Of a stretch of 36,005 bases of DNA, positions 1 to 8,969 are shown piece after piece. The notes under the pieces are model-generated. The model saw only the letters and a list, made by a program, of their open reading frames with translations, had not been told where the DNA came from and made no database searches. Origin of the DNA: Streptomyces mexicanus. Its GTDB lineage: Bacteria; Actinomycetota; Actinomycetes; Streptomycetales; Streptomycetaceae. Both the position numbers and the translations under genes were made by a program. The stretch lies in the NCBI RefSeq assembly GCF_902506575.1, contig NZ_LR732544.1, positions 1,350,224 to 1,386,228 of the forward strand. Direction: 5' to 3'. Each line of letters starts with the position of its first letter. Within the stretch, counting starts at the first letter, position 1.

Positions 1-66
1 GGTGTCATGGGTCTGCTCCGCTCTCGGTGCGCCGTCCAGGGGTGTGCTCGCTGGTGCCGGCCCCCG

Positions 67-951
67 TTACGTGTCGGCTCCCAGTGCCGCCGCGACCAGC
101 CGTCCGGCCTCGGTCGGGGTGTCCCCCACCGCCACTCCCGCGGCCTCCAGGGCCTCCTTCTTGGCCCGGGCCGTGCCCGAGGAGCCGGAGACGATGGCGC
201 CGGCGTGGCCCATCGTCCTGCCCTCGGGGGCGGTGAAGCCGGCGACGTAGCCGACGACCGGCTTGGTCACGTTCTCCTTGATGAAGGCCGCGGCCCGTTC
301 CTCGGCGTCGCCGCCGATCTCGCCGATGAGCACGATGACCTCGGTGTCGGGGTCGGCCTCGAAGGCGGCCAGGCAGTCGATGTGGCTGGTGCCGACGACC
401 GGGTCGCCGCCGATGCCCACGCAGGTGGAGAAGCCGATGTCCCGCAGCTCGTACATCAGCTGGTAGGTCAGGGTGCCGGACTTCGACACCAGGCCGATGG
501 GGCCGGGTTTGGTGATGTCGGCGGGGATGATGCCGGCGTTGGACTGGCCGGGTGTGATCAGGCCGGGGCAGTTGGGGCCGATGACACGTGTGCCGGTGCG
601 GTGCGCGTACGCGGTGAAGGCCACCGCGTCGTGGACGGGGATGCCCTCGGTGATGACGACGGCGAGGCCGATGCCGGCGTCGGCGGCCTCAAGGACGGCC
701 CCCTTGGCGAAGGCCGGGGGCACGAACACCACGCTGACGTCCGCCCCGGTGGCGTCCATGCCTTCGCGCACCGTGGCGAAGACGGGCACGGACCGCTCGT
801 CGAAGTCGACGGTGCGGCCCGCCTTGCGGGGGTTGACGCCGCCGACGACGTTTGTTCCGGCCGCGAGCATGCGGCGGGTGTGCCGCATGCCCTCGCCGCC
901 GGTCATGCCCTGGACGAGGACCTTGCTGTCCTTGGTCAGGTAGATGGCCAT
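67..951 (-). CDS. sucD: Succinate-CoA ligase (ADP-forming) alpha subunit
   Basis: This is the alpha subunit of succinyl-CoA synthetase, which with SucC interconverts succinate, CoA and ATP with succinyl-CoA in the cytoplasm. The 294-residue chain has the usual family length. A CoA-binding Rossmann domain with [14 protein letters not shown] is at residues 14-27, [10 protein letters not shown] at 126-135, and the phosphohistidine loop GHAGAI has His249. The start is the ATG at 951, preceded by GAGGAG, and is 14 bp after the sucC stop, so the two form one operon. The housekeeping TCA-cycle pair would normally sit elsewhere in a Streptomyces genome (general knowledge). Placement beside frc suggests a second copy dedicated to supplying or recycling CoA thioesters for oxalate activation; that is inference. 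A substrate other than succinate is possible. Confidence 0.93.
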   Translation of the reverse strand: MAIYLTKDSKVLVQGMTGGEGMRHTRRMLAAGTNVVGGVNPRKAGRTVDFDERSVPVFATVREGMDATGADVSVVFVPPAFAKGAVLEAADAGIGLAVVITEGIPVHDAVAFTAYAHRTGTRVIGPNCPGLITPGQSNAGIIPADITKPGPIGLVSKSGTLTYQLMYELRDIGFSTCVGIGGDPVVGTSHIDCLAAFEADPDTEVIVLIGEIGGDAEERAAAFIKENVTKPVVGYVAGFTAPEGRTMGHAGAIVSGSSGTARAKKEALEAAGVAVGDTPTEAGRLVAAALGADT

Positions 952-965
952 GGCGTGTCCTCTCC

Positions 966-2099
966 TCAGTGGGCGGTGGCCAGGTGCGCGGCCCGGCGGG
1001 CGGCGTCGTCCATGGTGGTGGCCTGGTGGACGAGGGGGTGGGCGCGGTCGTCGAGGATCGCGCGGCCCCGGGCGGCGTTGTTGCCGTCGAGGCGGACGAC
1101 CAGCGGGCGGGTCAGGCGGACCGTGTCCAGGGCCCGGACGATGCCGTCGGCGACGGCGTCGCAGGCGGTGATGCCGCCGAAGACGTTGACGAGGACGGAT
1201 CTGACCGCCGGGTCGGACAGGATGACGGTCAGGCCGTCGGCCATGACCTGGGCGGAGGCGCCGCCGCCGATGTCGAGGAAATTCGCGGGGCGGGCGCCGC
1301 AGCGGGCGACCACGTCGAGCGTCGACATGACCAGCCCGGCGCCGTTGCCGATGACGCCGACCTCGCCGTCGAGCCTGACGTAGTTCAGGCCGCGTTCGGC
1401 GGCCGCGGCCTCCAGTGGGTCCGCCCGCCCGGTGTCGGGCGCGTCGCCCCAACGGGCTTGGCGGAAGCGGGAGTTGTCGTCCAGGGTGACCTTGCCGTCG
1501 AGGGCGACGATCCGGCCCTGTCGGGTGCGTACGAGCGGGTTGGCCTCCACCAGGAGGGCGTCCTCGCGGACCAGCACCTGCCAGAGCCGGACCAGGACGT
1601 CCGCGCTCTGCGTGGGTAGGCCGGCCGCCGCGGCGATCTCGGCGGCCTTCGCCGAGGTGACTCCGACGGCGGGGTCGATCGGGATCCGGGCCACGGCCTC
1701 GGGCCTGGTCGCCGCCACCTCCTCGATCTCCGTGCCGCCCTCGGCGGAGGCGATCGCCAGGAAGCGGCCGGCGGCCCGGTCGAGGACGTAGGAGACGTAG
1801 AACTCGTGCTCCACGTCCACCGGTTCGGCGAGCATGACGGTGCCGACCCGGTGGCCCTTGATGTCCATGCCGAGGATCCGGCGGGCCGTCGCTTCCGCCT
1901 CAGCCGGGTCGGCGGCGAGCCGTACTCCGCCCGCCTTGCCCCGGCCGCCGGTCTTGACCTGTGCCTTGACGACGGCGCGGCCGCCGAGCCGGCGGGCGAT
2001 CTCGCGTGCCCCGGCGGGCGAGTCGGTGACCTCGGCCCTCGGGACCACGATCCCGTGTTCTGCGAAGAGTTCCCTTGCCTGGTGTTCGTACAGGTCCAT
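966..2099 (-). CDS. sucC: Succinate-CoA ligase (ADP-forming) beta subunit
   Basis: This is the beta, nucleotide-binding subunit of succinyl-CoA synthetase. The protein has 377 residues, close to the 388 of E. coli SucC. It begins with the typical [12 protein letters not shown], followed by an ATP-grasp domain with the lysine/glycine-rich [10 protein letters not shown] loop, an EANPL metal/nucleotide motif, [11 protein letters not shown] and NFLDIGGGA in the ligase domain, and FGGITACD near the end. The start is the ATG at 2099 with AGGAG just upstream. An open frame continues 5' of it, but the family N-terminus fixes this start. It is the first gene of the leftward sucCD unit, divergent from the decarboxylase-frc operon. 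A promoter with -35 TTGCAT (2274-2279) and -10 TATGAA (2251-2256), 17 bp apart on the minus strand, lies about 150 bp upstream and overlaps a palindromic operator. Confidence 0.93.
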   Translation of the reverse strand: MDLYEHQARELFAEHGIVVPRAEVTDSPAGAREIARRLGGRAVVKAQVKTGGRGKAGGVRLAADPAEAEATARRILGMDIKGHRVGTVMLAEPVDVEHEFYVSYVLDRAAGRFLAIASAEGGTEIEEVAATRPEAVARIPIDPAVGVTSAKAAEIAAAAGLPTQSADVLVRLWQVLVREDALLVEANPLVRTRQGRIVALDGKVTLDDNSRFRQARWGDAPDTGRADPLEAAAAERGLNYVRLDGEVGVIGNGAGLVMSTLDVVARCGARPANFLDIGGGASAQVMADGLTVILSDPAVRSVLVNVFGGITACDAVADGIVRALDTVRLTRPLVVRLDGNNAARGRAILDDRAHPLVHQATTMDDAARRAAHLATAH

Positions 2100-2250
2100 C
2101 TCGGGCTCCTGTCTGCGAAGGCATCGCGAGGCCGCGGGTGCGGCGTCACCGCGCGGCCGGATCTGCGACATCGTCGCGAGCCCTGACCGGAGTTGACGGA
2201 AAAGTGCCGCCGCCCCCTGGACACCACCCACCGGATGCGGGATAACAAGC

Positions 2251-2279
2251 TTCATACAGTATTCGTCGACTGTATGCAA
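2251..2279. promoter_or_regulatory. Divergent sucC / decarboxylase control region with perfect palindromic operator
   Basis: CATACAGT (2253-2260) and ACTGTATG (2269-2276) are a perfect 8-bp inverted repeat separated by 8 bp. TTCGTCGAC (2262-2270) crosses the spacer and includes CGTCGACT, which fits the general GntR-family pattern yGTM-N0-1-KACy. On the minus strand TTGCAT (2274-2279) and TATGAA (2251-2256) are 17 bp apart and make a plausible sucC promoter, so a bound protein would cover both boxes. The GntR/FCD protein encoded at 11873-12550 is the likely ligand-responsive regulator (inference). Confidence 0.6.
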
Positions 2280-2326
2280 TGTACGCAATGCACTGCGAGC
2301 CCCCTACGAAGGGACAGGACTTCGCC

Positions 2327-4027
2327 ATGTCCGACGACACCCAGGACGCCCAGGCAGCCCAGGACCTGATCTCCGGTGGCCACCTGGTGGCCAAGGCACT
2401 GAAGGCCGAGGGGGTCGACCGCATCTACACGCTGTGCGGCGGCCACATCATCGACATCTACGACGGATGCGTCGACGAGGGCATCGAGGTGGTCGACGTA
2501 CGCCACGAGCAGGTCGCCGCGCACGCCGCCGACGGTTACGCCCGTATCACCGGCAAACCCGGGTGCGCGGTCGTCACCGCGGGCCCCGGCACCACCGACG
2601 CCGTCACCGGTGTCGCCAACGCCTTCCGCGCGGAGTCCCCGATGCTGCTGATCGGTGGTCAGGGCGCGCACATCCAGCACAAGATGGGGTCGCTGCAGGA
2701 CCTGCCACACGTCGACATGATGACGCCGATCACCAAGTTCGCGGCGACCGTGCCGGACACGGCCCGCGCGGCCGACATGGTGTCGATGGCGTTCCGCGAG
2801 TGCTACCACGGGGCGCCGGGGCCGTCCTTCCTGGAGATCCCGCGCGATGTGCTCGACGCCAAGGTGCCCGTGAGCACGGCACGTGTGCCGGCGGCCGGCC
2901 GCTACCGGGCCTCCACCCGCTCGGCCGGCGACCCAGAAGCGATCGAGAAACTCGCCGACCTGCTGGTGCACGCCGAGAAACCCGCCGTCCTGCTGGGAAG
3001 CCAGGTGTGGACGACCCGCGGCACCGAGGCCGCGATCGAGCTGGTGCGGACCCTGAACATCCCCGCGTACATGAACGGCGCCGGACGCGGCACCCTGCCG
3101 CCCGGCGACCCGCACCACTTCCAGCTCTCGCGCCGCTACGCCTTCTCGAACGCCGACGTCATCGTCATCGTCGGCACCCCCTTCGACTTCCGCATGGGCT
3201 ACGGCAAGCGCCTGTCCCCCGAGGCGACGGTGGTGCAGATCGACCTGGACTACCGCACGGTCGGCAAGAACCGCGACATCGACCTCGGCATCGTCGGCGA
3301 CGCCGGCCTGGTCCTGCAGTCGGTCACCGAGGCCGCCTCCGGCCGGGTCAACGGGGGCGCCGCCCGGCGCAAGGAGTGGCTGGAGGAGCTGCGCGCCGCC
3401 GAGCAGGCGGCGATCGACAAGCGGCTGCCGCAGCTGCGCTCCGACGCCTGCCCCATCCACCCCTACCGGCTGGTCAGCGAGATCAACGACTTCCTCACCG
3501 AGGACTCGATCTACATCGGTGACGGCGGCGACATCGTCACCTTCTCCGGGCAGGTCGTCCAGCCCAAGTCGCCGGGCCACTGGATGGACCCGGGGCCGCT
3601 CGGCACCCTCGGCGTCGGCATCCCCTTCGTGCTCGCCGCCAAGCAGGCCCGCCCGGACAAGGAGGTCGTCGCCCTCTTCGGTGACGGCGCGTTCTCCCTG
3701 ACCGGCTGGGACTTCGAGACGCTGGTCCGCTACGACCTGCCCTTCGTCGGGATCGTCGGCAACAACTCCTCGATGAACCAGATCCGTTACGGCCAGGCCG
3801 CCAAGTACGGCAAGGAACGCGAGCGGGTCGGCAACACCCTCGGTGACGTCCACTACGACAAGTTCGCGCAGATGCTGGGCGGTCACGGCGAGGAGGTGCG
3901 CGACCCCGCCGACATCGGGCCGGCCCTGCGGCGCGCCCGCGAGTCCGGCAAGCCGTCGCTGATCAACGTCTGGGTGGACCCGGACGCGTACGCCCCCGGA
4001 ACCATGAACCAGACCATGTACAAGTGA
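2327..4027 (+). CDS. Thiamine-diphosphate-dependent decarboxylase, oxalyl-CoA decarboxylase position, acetolactate-synthase-like
   Basis: The enzyme has 566 residues and the full ThDP fold: an N-terminal PYR domain with the cofactor-activating Glu61 (RHEQ), a central domain, and a C-terminal PP domain with GDG at 452-454 and NN at 479-480. Next to frc it would be expected to decarboxylate oxalyl-CoA to formyl-CoA. However, the residues known in Oxalobacter oxalyl-CoA decarboxylase are not kept. Tyr120-Glu121 align with Leu123-Gln124, Tyr483 with Asn484, and the C-terminal Ser-Gly-Arg is absent (tail APGTMNQTMYK). Gln124 is the residue usual in acetolactate synthases, and overall the chain recalls mycobacterial IlvG (Rv1820). 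The ATG at 2327 is preferred over the in-frame ATG at 2279, which lies in the operator. It is followed 11 bp later by frc. Family is certain; the reaction is not. Confidence 0.88.
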   Translation: MSDDTQDAQAAQDLISGGHLVAKALKAEGVDRIYTLCGGHIIDIYDGCVDEGIEVVDVRHEQVAAHAADGYARITGKPGCAVVTAGPGTTDAVTGVANAFRAESPMLLIGGQGAHIQHKMGSLQDLPHVDMMTPITKFAATVPDTARAADMVSMAFRECYHGAPGPSFLEIPRDVLDAKVPVSTARVPAAGRYRASTRSAGDPEAIEKLADLLVHAEKPAVLLGSQVWTTRGTEAAIELVRTLNIPAYMNGAGRGTLPPGDPHHFQLSRRYAFSNADVIVIVGTPFDFRMGYGKRLSPEATVVQIDLDYRTVGKNRDIDLGIVGDAGLVLQSVTEAASGRVNGGAARRKEWLEELRAAEQAAIDKRLPQLRSDACPIHPYRLVSEINDFLTEDSIYIGDGGDIVTFSGQVVQPKSPGHWMDPGPLGTLGVGIPFVLAAKQARPDKEVVALFGDGAFSLTGWDFETLVRYDLPFVGIVGNNSSMNQIRYGQAAKYGKERERVGNTLGDVHYDKFAQMLGGHGEEVRDPADIGPALRRARESGKPSLINVWVDPDAYAPGTMNQTMYK

Positions 4028-4038
4028 GGTGAACGCTC

Positions 4039-5271
4039 GTGACGGGCAAGGCACTCGACGGCATCCGCGTCCTGGACATGACCCACGTCCAGTCCGGCCC
4101 CTCCGCCACCCAGCTGCTGGCCTGGCTCGGTGCGGACGTCATCAAGCTGGAGGCGCCCACCGGTGACATCACACGCCGCCAGCTGCGCGACCTGCCGGAC
4201 GCGGACTCCCTGTACTTCACGATGCTCAACTGCAACAAGCGGAGCATCACCCTCAACACCAAGACCGAGCGCGGCAAGGAGCTGCTGACCGAGCTGATCC
4301 GGCGCTCGGATGTGATGGTGGAGAACTTCGGGCCGGGCGCGGTGGACCGGATGGGTTTCACCTGGGACCGGATCAAGGAGATCAACCCGCGGCTGGTGTA
4401 CGCCTCCATCAAGGGGTTCGGCGAGGGCCCGTACACCGACTTCAAGGCCTACGAGGTCGTCGCGCAGGCGATGGGCGGGTCCATGGCGACCACCGGGTTC
4501 GAGGACGGGCCGCCCACCGCGACCGGCGCGCAGATCGGTGACTCGGGCACGGGTGTGCATCTGGTGGCGGGTGTGCTGGCCGCGCTGTTCCAGCGGGAGC
4601 GGACCGGGCGCGGGCAGCGGGTGAACGTGGCCATGCAGCACGCGGTGCTGAATCTGTGCCGGGTGAAGCTGCGCGACCAGCAGCGCCTGGCGCACGGGCC
4701 GCTCGCGGAGTACCCGAACGAGGACTTCGGCGACGAGGTCCCCCGGTCCGGCAACGCCTCGGGTGGCGGGCAGCCCGGCTGGGCGGTCAAGTGCGCGCCG
4801 GGCGGCCCCAACGACTACGTGTACGTCATCGTCCAGCCGGTGGGCTGGAAGCCGATCAGCGAGCTGATCGGCCGGCCGGAGCTGGCCGACGACCCCGACT
4901 GGGCGACCCCGGAGGCCCGGCTGCCGCGGCTGAACAAGATGTTCCAGCTGATCGAGGAGTGGTCCTCGACGCTGCCCAAGTGGGAGGTGCTGCAAAAGCT
5001 CAACGCGCACAACATCCCGTGCGGGCCGATCCTGTCCACCAAGGAGATCATCGAGGACGAGTCGCTGGCCGCCAACGAGATGGTGGTGCGCGTCCCGCAC
5101 CCCCAGCGCGGCGAGTTCGTCACCGTCGGCAGCCCCCTGAAGCTGTCCGACTCCCCCGTCGAGGTGCGCACCTCCCCGCTGCTCGGCGAGCACAACGAAG
5201 AGGTCTACGTCGGCGAACTGGGCCTCGGCGACGAGGAGTTGCGCCTGCTGAAGTCGAACGGGGTGATCTAG
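4039..5271 (+). CDS. frc: Formyl-CoA:oxalate CoA-transferase (class III CoA-transferase)
   Basis: This enzyme moves CoA from formyl-CoA (or another acyl-CoA) to oxalate, giving oxalyl-CoA and formate. The 410-residue chain is collinear with Oxalobacter FRC and E. coli YfdW over its whole length. It shows [16 protein letters not shown] with Gln18, [24 protein letters not shown], the catalytic Asp168 in IGDSGTG, and the mobile glycine loop GGGQPGW around 242-248. Position 48 is Gln, as in YfdW, where Oxalobacter FRC has Trp48. The GTG start at 4039 has GAGGTGA 7 bp upstream and lies 11 bp after the decarboxylase stop. The stop is immediately followed by the acyl-CoA synthetase start, so the three genes are co-transcribed. 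Among the genes here this gives the strongest link to oxalate. Confidence 0.93.
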   Translation: MTGKALDGIRVLDMTHVQSGPSATQLLAWLGADVIKLEAPTGDITRRQLRDLPDADSLYFTMLNCNKRSITLNTKTERGKELLTELIRRSDVMVENFGPGAVDRMGFTWDRIKEINPRLVYASIKGFGEGPYTDFKAYEVVAQAMGGSMATTGFEDGPPTATGAQIGDSGTGVHLVAGVLAALFQRERTGRGQRVNVAMQHAVLNLCRVKLRDQQRLAHGPLAEYPNEDFGDEVPRSGNASGGGQPGWAVKCAPGGPNDYVYVIVQPVGWKPISELIGRPELADDPDWATPEARLPRLNKMFQLIEEWSSTLPKWEVLQKLNAHNIPCGPILSTKEIIEDESLAANEMVVRVPHPQRGEFVTVGSPLKLSDSPVEVRTSPLLGEHNEEVYVGELGLGDEELRLLKSNGVI

Positions 5272-7410
5272 GTGATGGCGGAGGACCGCAAGCTGCGGGT
5301 GCGCGCGCTGCTGGACGCGGTGCGCGAGCAGGGGCGCACGGCCCTGACCGCGCCCGAGGGCAAGGTGATCGCCGACGCCTACGGGATCGCGGTGCCCGGC
5401 GAGGCGCTGGCGCGGGACGTGGAGGAGGCCGTGGCCGCGGCGGCGCGGTTCGGCGGACCGGTGGTGATGAAGATCGTCTCGCCGGACATCCTGCACAAGA
5501 CCGATGCCGGCGGGGGGGTCGTCGGGGTTCAGGGCGCCGCGGACGTGCGGGCCGCCTTCCACCGGATCGTCGCGAACGCGCGGGCCTACGACGCCGCTGC
5601 CCGCATCGAGGGGGTGCAGGTGCAGGAGCTGCTGCCCAAGGGTCAGGAGGTCATCGTCGGCGCGGTGACCGACCCGACGTTCGGGAAGGTCGTGGCGTTC
5701 GGGCTCGGCGGGGTGCTCGTCGAGGTGCTCAAGGACGTGACGTTCCGCCTCGCGCCGGTGGACGCCGACGAGGCGCTGTCCATGCTGGACTCGATCCGGG
5801 CGGCGGACGTGCTGCGCGGGGTGCGCGGGCAGGCGGGTGTGGACCGGTGGGCGCTGGCCGAGCAGATCCGGCGGGTGTCGCATCTGGTCGCGGACTTCCC
5901 GGAGATCGCCGAGGTGGACCTCAACCCGGTGATCGCAACGGAGCACGGCGCCCTCGCCGCCGACATCCGCGTGATCCTCGCCGAACGGCAGCCGGCCGCG
6001 CGCAGGACGTACACGCGGGAAGAGATCCTCACGTCCATGCGCCGCCTGATGCAGCCCACCTCGGTGGCCGTGATCGGTGCCTCCAACGAGCCCGGCAAGA
6101 TCGGCAATTCGGTGATGCGCAACCTCGTCGACGGCGGCTTTTCCGGCGAGATCCATCCGGTGAACCCCAAGGCCGATGACATTCTGGGCCGCAAGGCGTA
6201 CAAGAGTGTCACGGACGTTCCCGGTGAGGTGGATGTGGCCGTGTTCGCCATTCCCGCGCGGTTCGTGGCCGCCGCGCTGGAGGAGGTGGGACGCAAGCGG
6301 ATCCCCAACGCCGTCCTCATCCCGTCCGGGTTCGCCGAGACCGGCGAGCACGAGCTGCAGGCCGAGATCGTGGCCGTTGCCGAGCGGTACGGGATCCGGC
6401 TGCTCGGGCCGAACATCTACGGCTACTACTCGACCTGGCAGGACCTGTGCGCCACGTTCTGCACGCCCTACGACGTCAAGGGCGGGGTCGCGCTGACCAG
6501 CCAGTCCGGCGGGATCGGCATGGCGATCCTCGGGTTCGCCCGGACGACGAAGACGGGTGTGTCGGCGATCGTGGGCCTGGGCAACAAGTCCGACCTGGAC
6601 GAGGACGACCTGCTGACCTGGTTCGGCGAGGACCCGCACACCCAGTGCATCGCGATGCACCTGGAGGACCTGAAGGACGGGCGTGCCTTCGTCGCCGCGG
6701 CGCGAAGGACCGTGCCGAAGAAACCCGTAGTGGTCCTCAAGGCGGGGCGGACGGCGGCCGGAGCGCGGGCCGCCGGGTCGCACACCGGGGCGCTGGCGGG
6801 CGACGACGCGGTGTACGACGACATCCTGCGGCAGGCGGGGGTGATCCGGGCGCCGGGGCTGAACGACATGCTGGAGTACGCGCGCGCGTTGCCGGTGCTG
6901 CCCACGCCGAAGGGCGACAACGTGGTCATTATCACCGGCGCCGGCGGCAGCGGAGTGCTGCTGTCGGACGCGGTGAGCGACAACGGGCTGAAGCTGATGG
7001 AGATCCCGCCCGACCTGGACGAGGCGTTCCGCCGCTTCATCCCGCCGTTCGGGGCCGCGGGCAACCCGGTGGACATCACCGGGGGCGAGCCGCCGTCGAC
7101 GTACGAGGCGACGATCCGGCTCGGTCTGGAGGACCCGCGCATCCACGCGCTGGTGCTGGGCTACTGGCACACCATCGTCACCCCGCCCATGGTGTTCGCC
7201 GAGCTGACCGCCCGGGTGGTGGCCGAGCTGCGCGAACGCGGCGTCGAGAAGCCGGTGGTGGCCTCGCTCGCCGGGGACGTGGAGGTGGAGGAGGCCTGCC
7301 AGTACCTCTTCGAGCGGGGGGTCGTGGCCTACCCGTACACCACCGAGAAGCCGGTGGCGGTGCTCGGGGCGAAGTACCGCTGGGCGCGCGCGGCGGGACT
7401 GCTGTCGTGA
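5272..7410 (+). CDS. NDP-forming acyl-CoA synthetase (fused beta-alpha, ACD family)
   Basis: This single chain of about 712 residues carries both halves of an ADP-forming acyl-CoA synthetase. An ATP-grasp domain is at about 15-240 (GPVVMKIVSPDILHKTDAGG, then LNPV). A CoA-binding Rossmann domain starts near 260 (SVAVIGASNEPGKIGNS), followed by the succinyl-CoA-ligase-like flavodoxin domains with SHTGALAG, whose His504 would be phosphorylated. Most one-chain members run alpha then beta; here the beta part comes first. The reaction would be acid + CoA + ATP to acyl-CoA + ADP + phosphate, and oxalate or formate is a plausible acid from context only. The GTG at 5272 directly abuts the frc stop, and the ATG at 5275 is equally possible; no clear ribosome-binding site is seen, which fits translational coupling. 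Confidence 0.9.
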   Translation: MMAEDRKLRVRALLDAVREQGRTALTAPEGKVIADAYGIAVPGEALARDVEEAVAAAARFGGPVVMKIVSPDILHKTDAGGGVVGVQGAADVRAAFHRIVANARAYDAAARIEGVQVQELLPKGQEVIVGAVTDPTFGKVVAFGLGGVLVEVLKDVTFRLAPVDADEALSMLDSIRAADVLRGVRGQAGVDRWALAEQIRRVSHLVADFPEIAEVDLNPVIATEHGALAADIRVILAERQPAARRTYTREEILTSMRRLMQPTSVAVIGASNEPGKIGNSVMRNLVDGGFSGEIHPVNPKADDILGRKAYKSVTDVPGEVDVAVFAIPARFVAAALEEVGRKRIPNAVLIPSGFAETGEHELQAEIVAVAERYGIRLLGPNIYGYYSTWQDLCATFCTPYDVKGGVALTSQSGGIGMAILGFARTTKTGVSAIVGLGNKSDLDEDDLLTWFGEDPHTQCIAMHLEDLKDGRAFVAAARRTVPKKPVVVLKAGRTAAGARAAGSHTGALAGDDAVYDDILRQAGVIRAPGLNDMLEYARALPVLPTPKGDNVVIITGAGGSGVLLSDAVSDNGLKLMEIPPDLDEAFRRFIPPFGAAGNPVDITGGEPPSTYEATIRLGLEDPRIHALVLGYWHTIVTPPMVFAELTARVVAELRERGVEKPVVASLAGDVEVEEACQYLFERGVVAYPYTTEKPVAVLGAKYRWARAAGLLS

Positions 7411-7579
7411 GCCGCACACACCTGGGGTCCGCGGGTCGTCGCGGGGGGTGGTCCATGAGCTGAGCGAGCTGCGGGCCGACCGGCGGTGCGCGCCGGCCGT
7501 GCCCGGGACCCGTGCGGCGCACGCAAGGCAAGGGACGGGGGCCGGCCGGAACGTTCGACGCAAGGGGTGCAGCCGCGTG

Positions 7580-8968
7580 ATGGACACCACCGTTCCCCCC
7601 GCCTCCCCGGTCTGCCGGGAGGTGAGGGACCGCAGGGGCCGCGTGTACCGGGTCGGCGAGAGCGACGTCGATCTGATGGGCCGCCCGAGGATCTGGATGG
7701 TCGTCCTGCCCTGGGTGGGCATGACGGGCATCAGCGGTGCCGCGTACGCGTGGGTCGCGGCGCAGGCCGCACTCCGTGACACACCCGGGGGCGGCGGGAG
7801 CCTGTTCCGGGCGGCGTGCCTGTGGCTGTCGGCGCAGGCGGCCGTCGCCTTCCCGGCCGGGCGGGCGCGGGCGAGCGGCCGGCTCTCCGCCCGCCGGGCC
7901 GTGGTGAGCGGTGCCGCGGGTGTGCTGCTGGTGTGTGCGGCGGTCGCCGTCGTCCCGGATCCCGGGGCGGCCCGCGCGGTCCTGGCCGTGGTCGGCGGCG
8001 CCGGGGCGGGGCTCGTCCAGACGACCTGTCTGAGCGTGCCGGGCACCTGGTACCCCGAGCGGCGCGGCGGGCCGACGGCCCTGGTGGTCGGCGGTCTCGC
8101 CCACGGGGCGGTGCCGGTGCTCCTGCTCGCGCCTCCCGGGGCCGCGCACCCGAGGGTGCTCGGCGCGAGCGGAGCCGGGATGTGCCTGGCGGTGGCGGCC
8201 GCCGGGTGGTTCCTCAGGTGGCCGCCGAGGAACTGGTGGCCGCCGCACCACGATCCGCTCAGGGTGCCGGCCGCTCCCGCCGCCCGCGGGGCACGGGAGA
8301 AGAACCCGCCCGCCGTGCGCCACCACGCCCCGGGGCAGGCCGCGCGCACCCCGGTGCTGTGGGTGCTGTGGCTGTGCCTGCTGGGCGCGGCCGGTGTCAC
8401 CGTCCTCGGTGTGTGCCTGCCGGCACCGGCGGGGCGCGGAGCGGCGTTCGGCGGCGCGGTGTTCGGCGGCGCGGCGCCGCACGCGACCGCCTGGGCCGTC
8501 GTCGCGGGCGGTGCCGCGGTGGGGGCGGTGGGTGTGCTCTGCGACCGGTCGGGGCGGCGGGCCGTGCTGGGCGCGGCCTGTGCGCTGCTGGGCCTCGCCC
8601 GGTTCGGGGCCGCCGTCGCCGGCCGGGGGGACCACGTGCCCCTGCTCCTGGGCTGTGCGGCGGCCGCCGGACTGGCCGGCGTGGCGGTGCTCGCCCCGGT
8701 CGGTGCCCTGGCGGCGGACCACTTCGGTGAGAACCACAGTGCGAGCGTCCTCGGGCTGCTGACCTGGGCCTGGCTGCTGCCGCCGGCCCTGCTCGCGGGC
8801 ACGGCCGCCGCCGTCGGCCGCGTCCCGGACCTCCACGGCGCCCTGCTGCCGGCGGGCTGCACCCCCCCGGCCCGCGCGGTGCCCGCGCTCTTCCTCAAGG
8901 CTCCGGGCCGGCCCAGTGCCCCGCGCATCGTCCCCAATCCGCACCCCCTCGGCGAGGAGATGGCCTGA
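7580..8968 (+). CDS. Diverged OFA-family MFS transporter lacking key substrate charges
   Basis: This 462-residue membrane protein is a tandem paralogue of the next gene. Both share an N-terminal tag (GRVYRVGE), LPWV in the first helix, WYPERRGG/WFPERRGA, a (W)PPRNWWPP/DPPKNWWPA segment after helix 6, KNPPAVR, and HFGEN/YFGEN before helix 11. Two charged residues corresponding to OxlT Arg272 and Lys355, present in the neighbour as Arg324 and Lys408, are replaced here by Val (helix 8) and Trp (helix 11). The helices are unusually Ala/Gly-rich. Dicarboxylate exchange is therefore doubtful; a changed substrate, a sensor-like role or decay are options. ATG 7580 or GTG 7577 follow AAGGGG; an open frame continues upstream to 7448 but looks non-coding. 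It ends 1 bp before the next ATG. Confidence 0.72.
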   Translation: MDTTVPPASPVCREVRDRRGRVYRVGESDVDLMGRPRIWMVVLPWVGMTGISGAAYAWVAAQAALRDTPGGGGSLFRAACLWLSAQAAVAFPAGRARASGRLSARRAVVSGAAGVLLVCAAVAVVPDPGAARAVLAVVGGAGAGLVQTTCLSVPGTWYPERRGGPTALVVGGLAHGAVPVLLLAPPGAAHPRVLGASGAGMCLAVAAAGWFLRWPPRNWWPPHHDPLRVPAAPAARGAREKNPPAVRHHAPGQAARTPVLWVLWLCLLGAAGVTVLGVCLPAPAGRGAAFGGAVFGGAAPHATAWAVVAGGAAVGAVGVLCDRSGRRAVLGAACALLGLARFGAAVAGRGDHVPLLLGCAAAAGLAGVAVLAPVGALAADHFGENHSASVLGLLTWAWLLPPALLAGTAAAVGRVPDLHGALLPAGCTPPARAVPALFLKAPGRPSAPRIVPNPHPLGEEMA

Positions 8969-8969
8969 C

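Noticed and set aside
1..66. Possible end of another gene at the left edge.
   Set aside because: The 66 bases after the sucD stop show no frame with recognisable protein sequence; too short to judge.
4639..4641. His201 in frc where Oxalobacter FRC has Asp (MQHAVLNL versus MQDAVLNL), at first sight a lost catalytic aspartate.
   Set aside because: Counting from the start shows that the catalytic residue (Asp169 in Oxalobacter) is Asp168 in IGDSGTG, which is intact; position 201 is not catalytic.
7448..7579. Longer N-terminus for the first MFS transporter.
   Set aside because: The extra 44 residues are basic and low-complexity, have no counterpart in the neighbouring paralogue, and the start at 7577/7580 lies behind AAGGGG.
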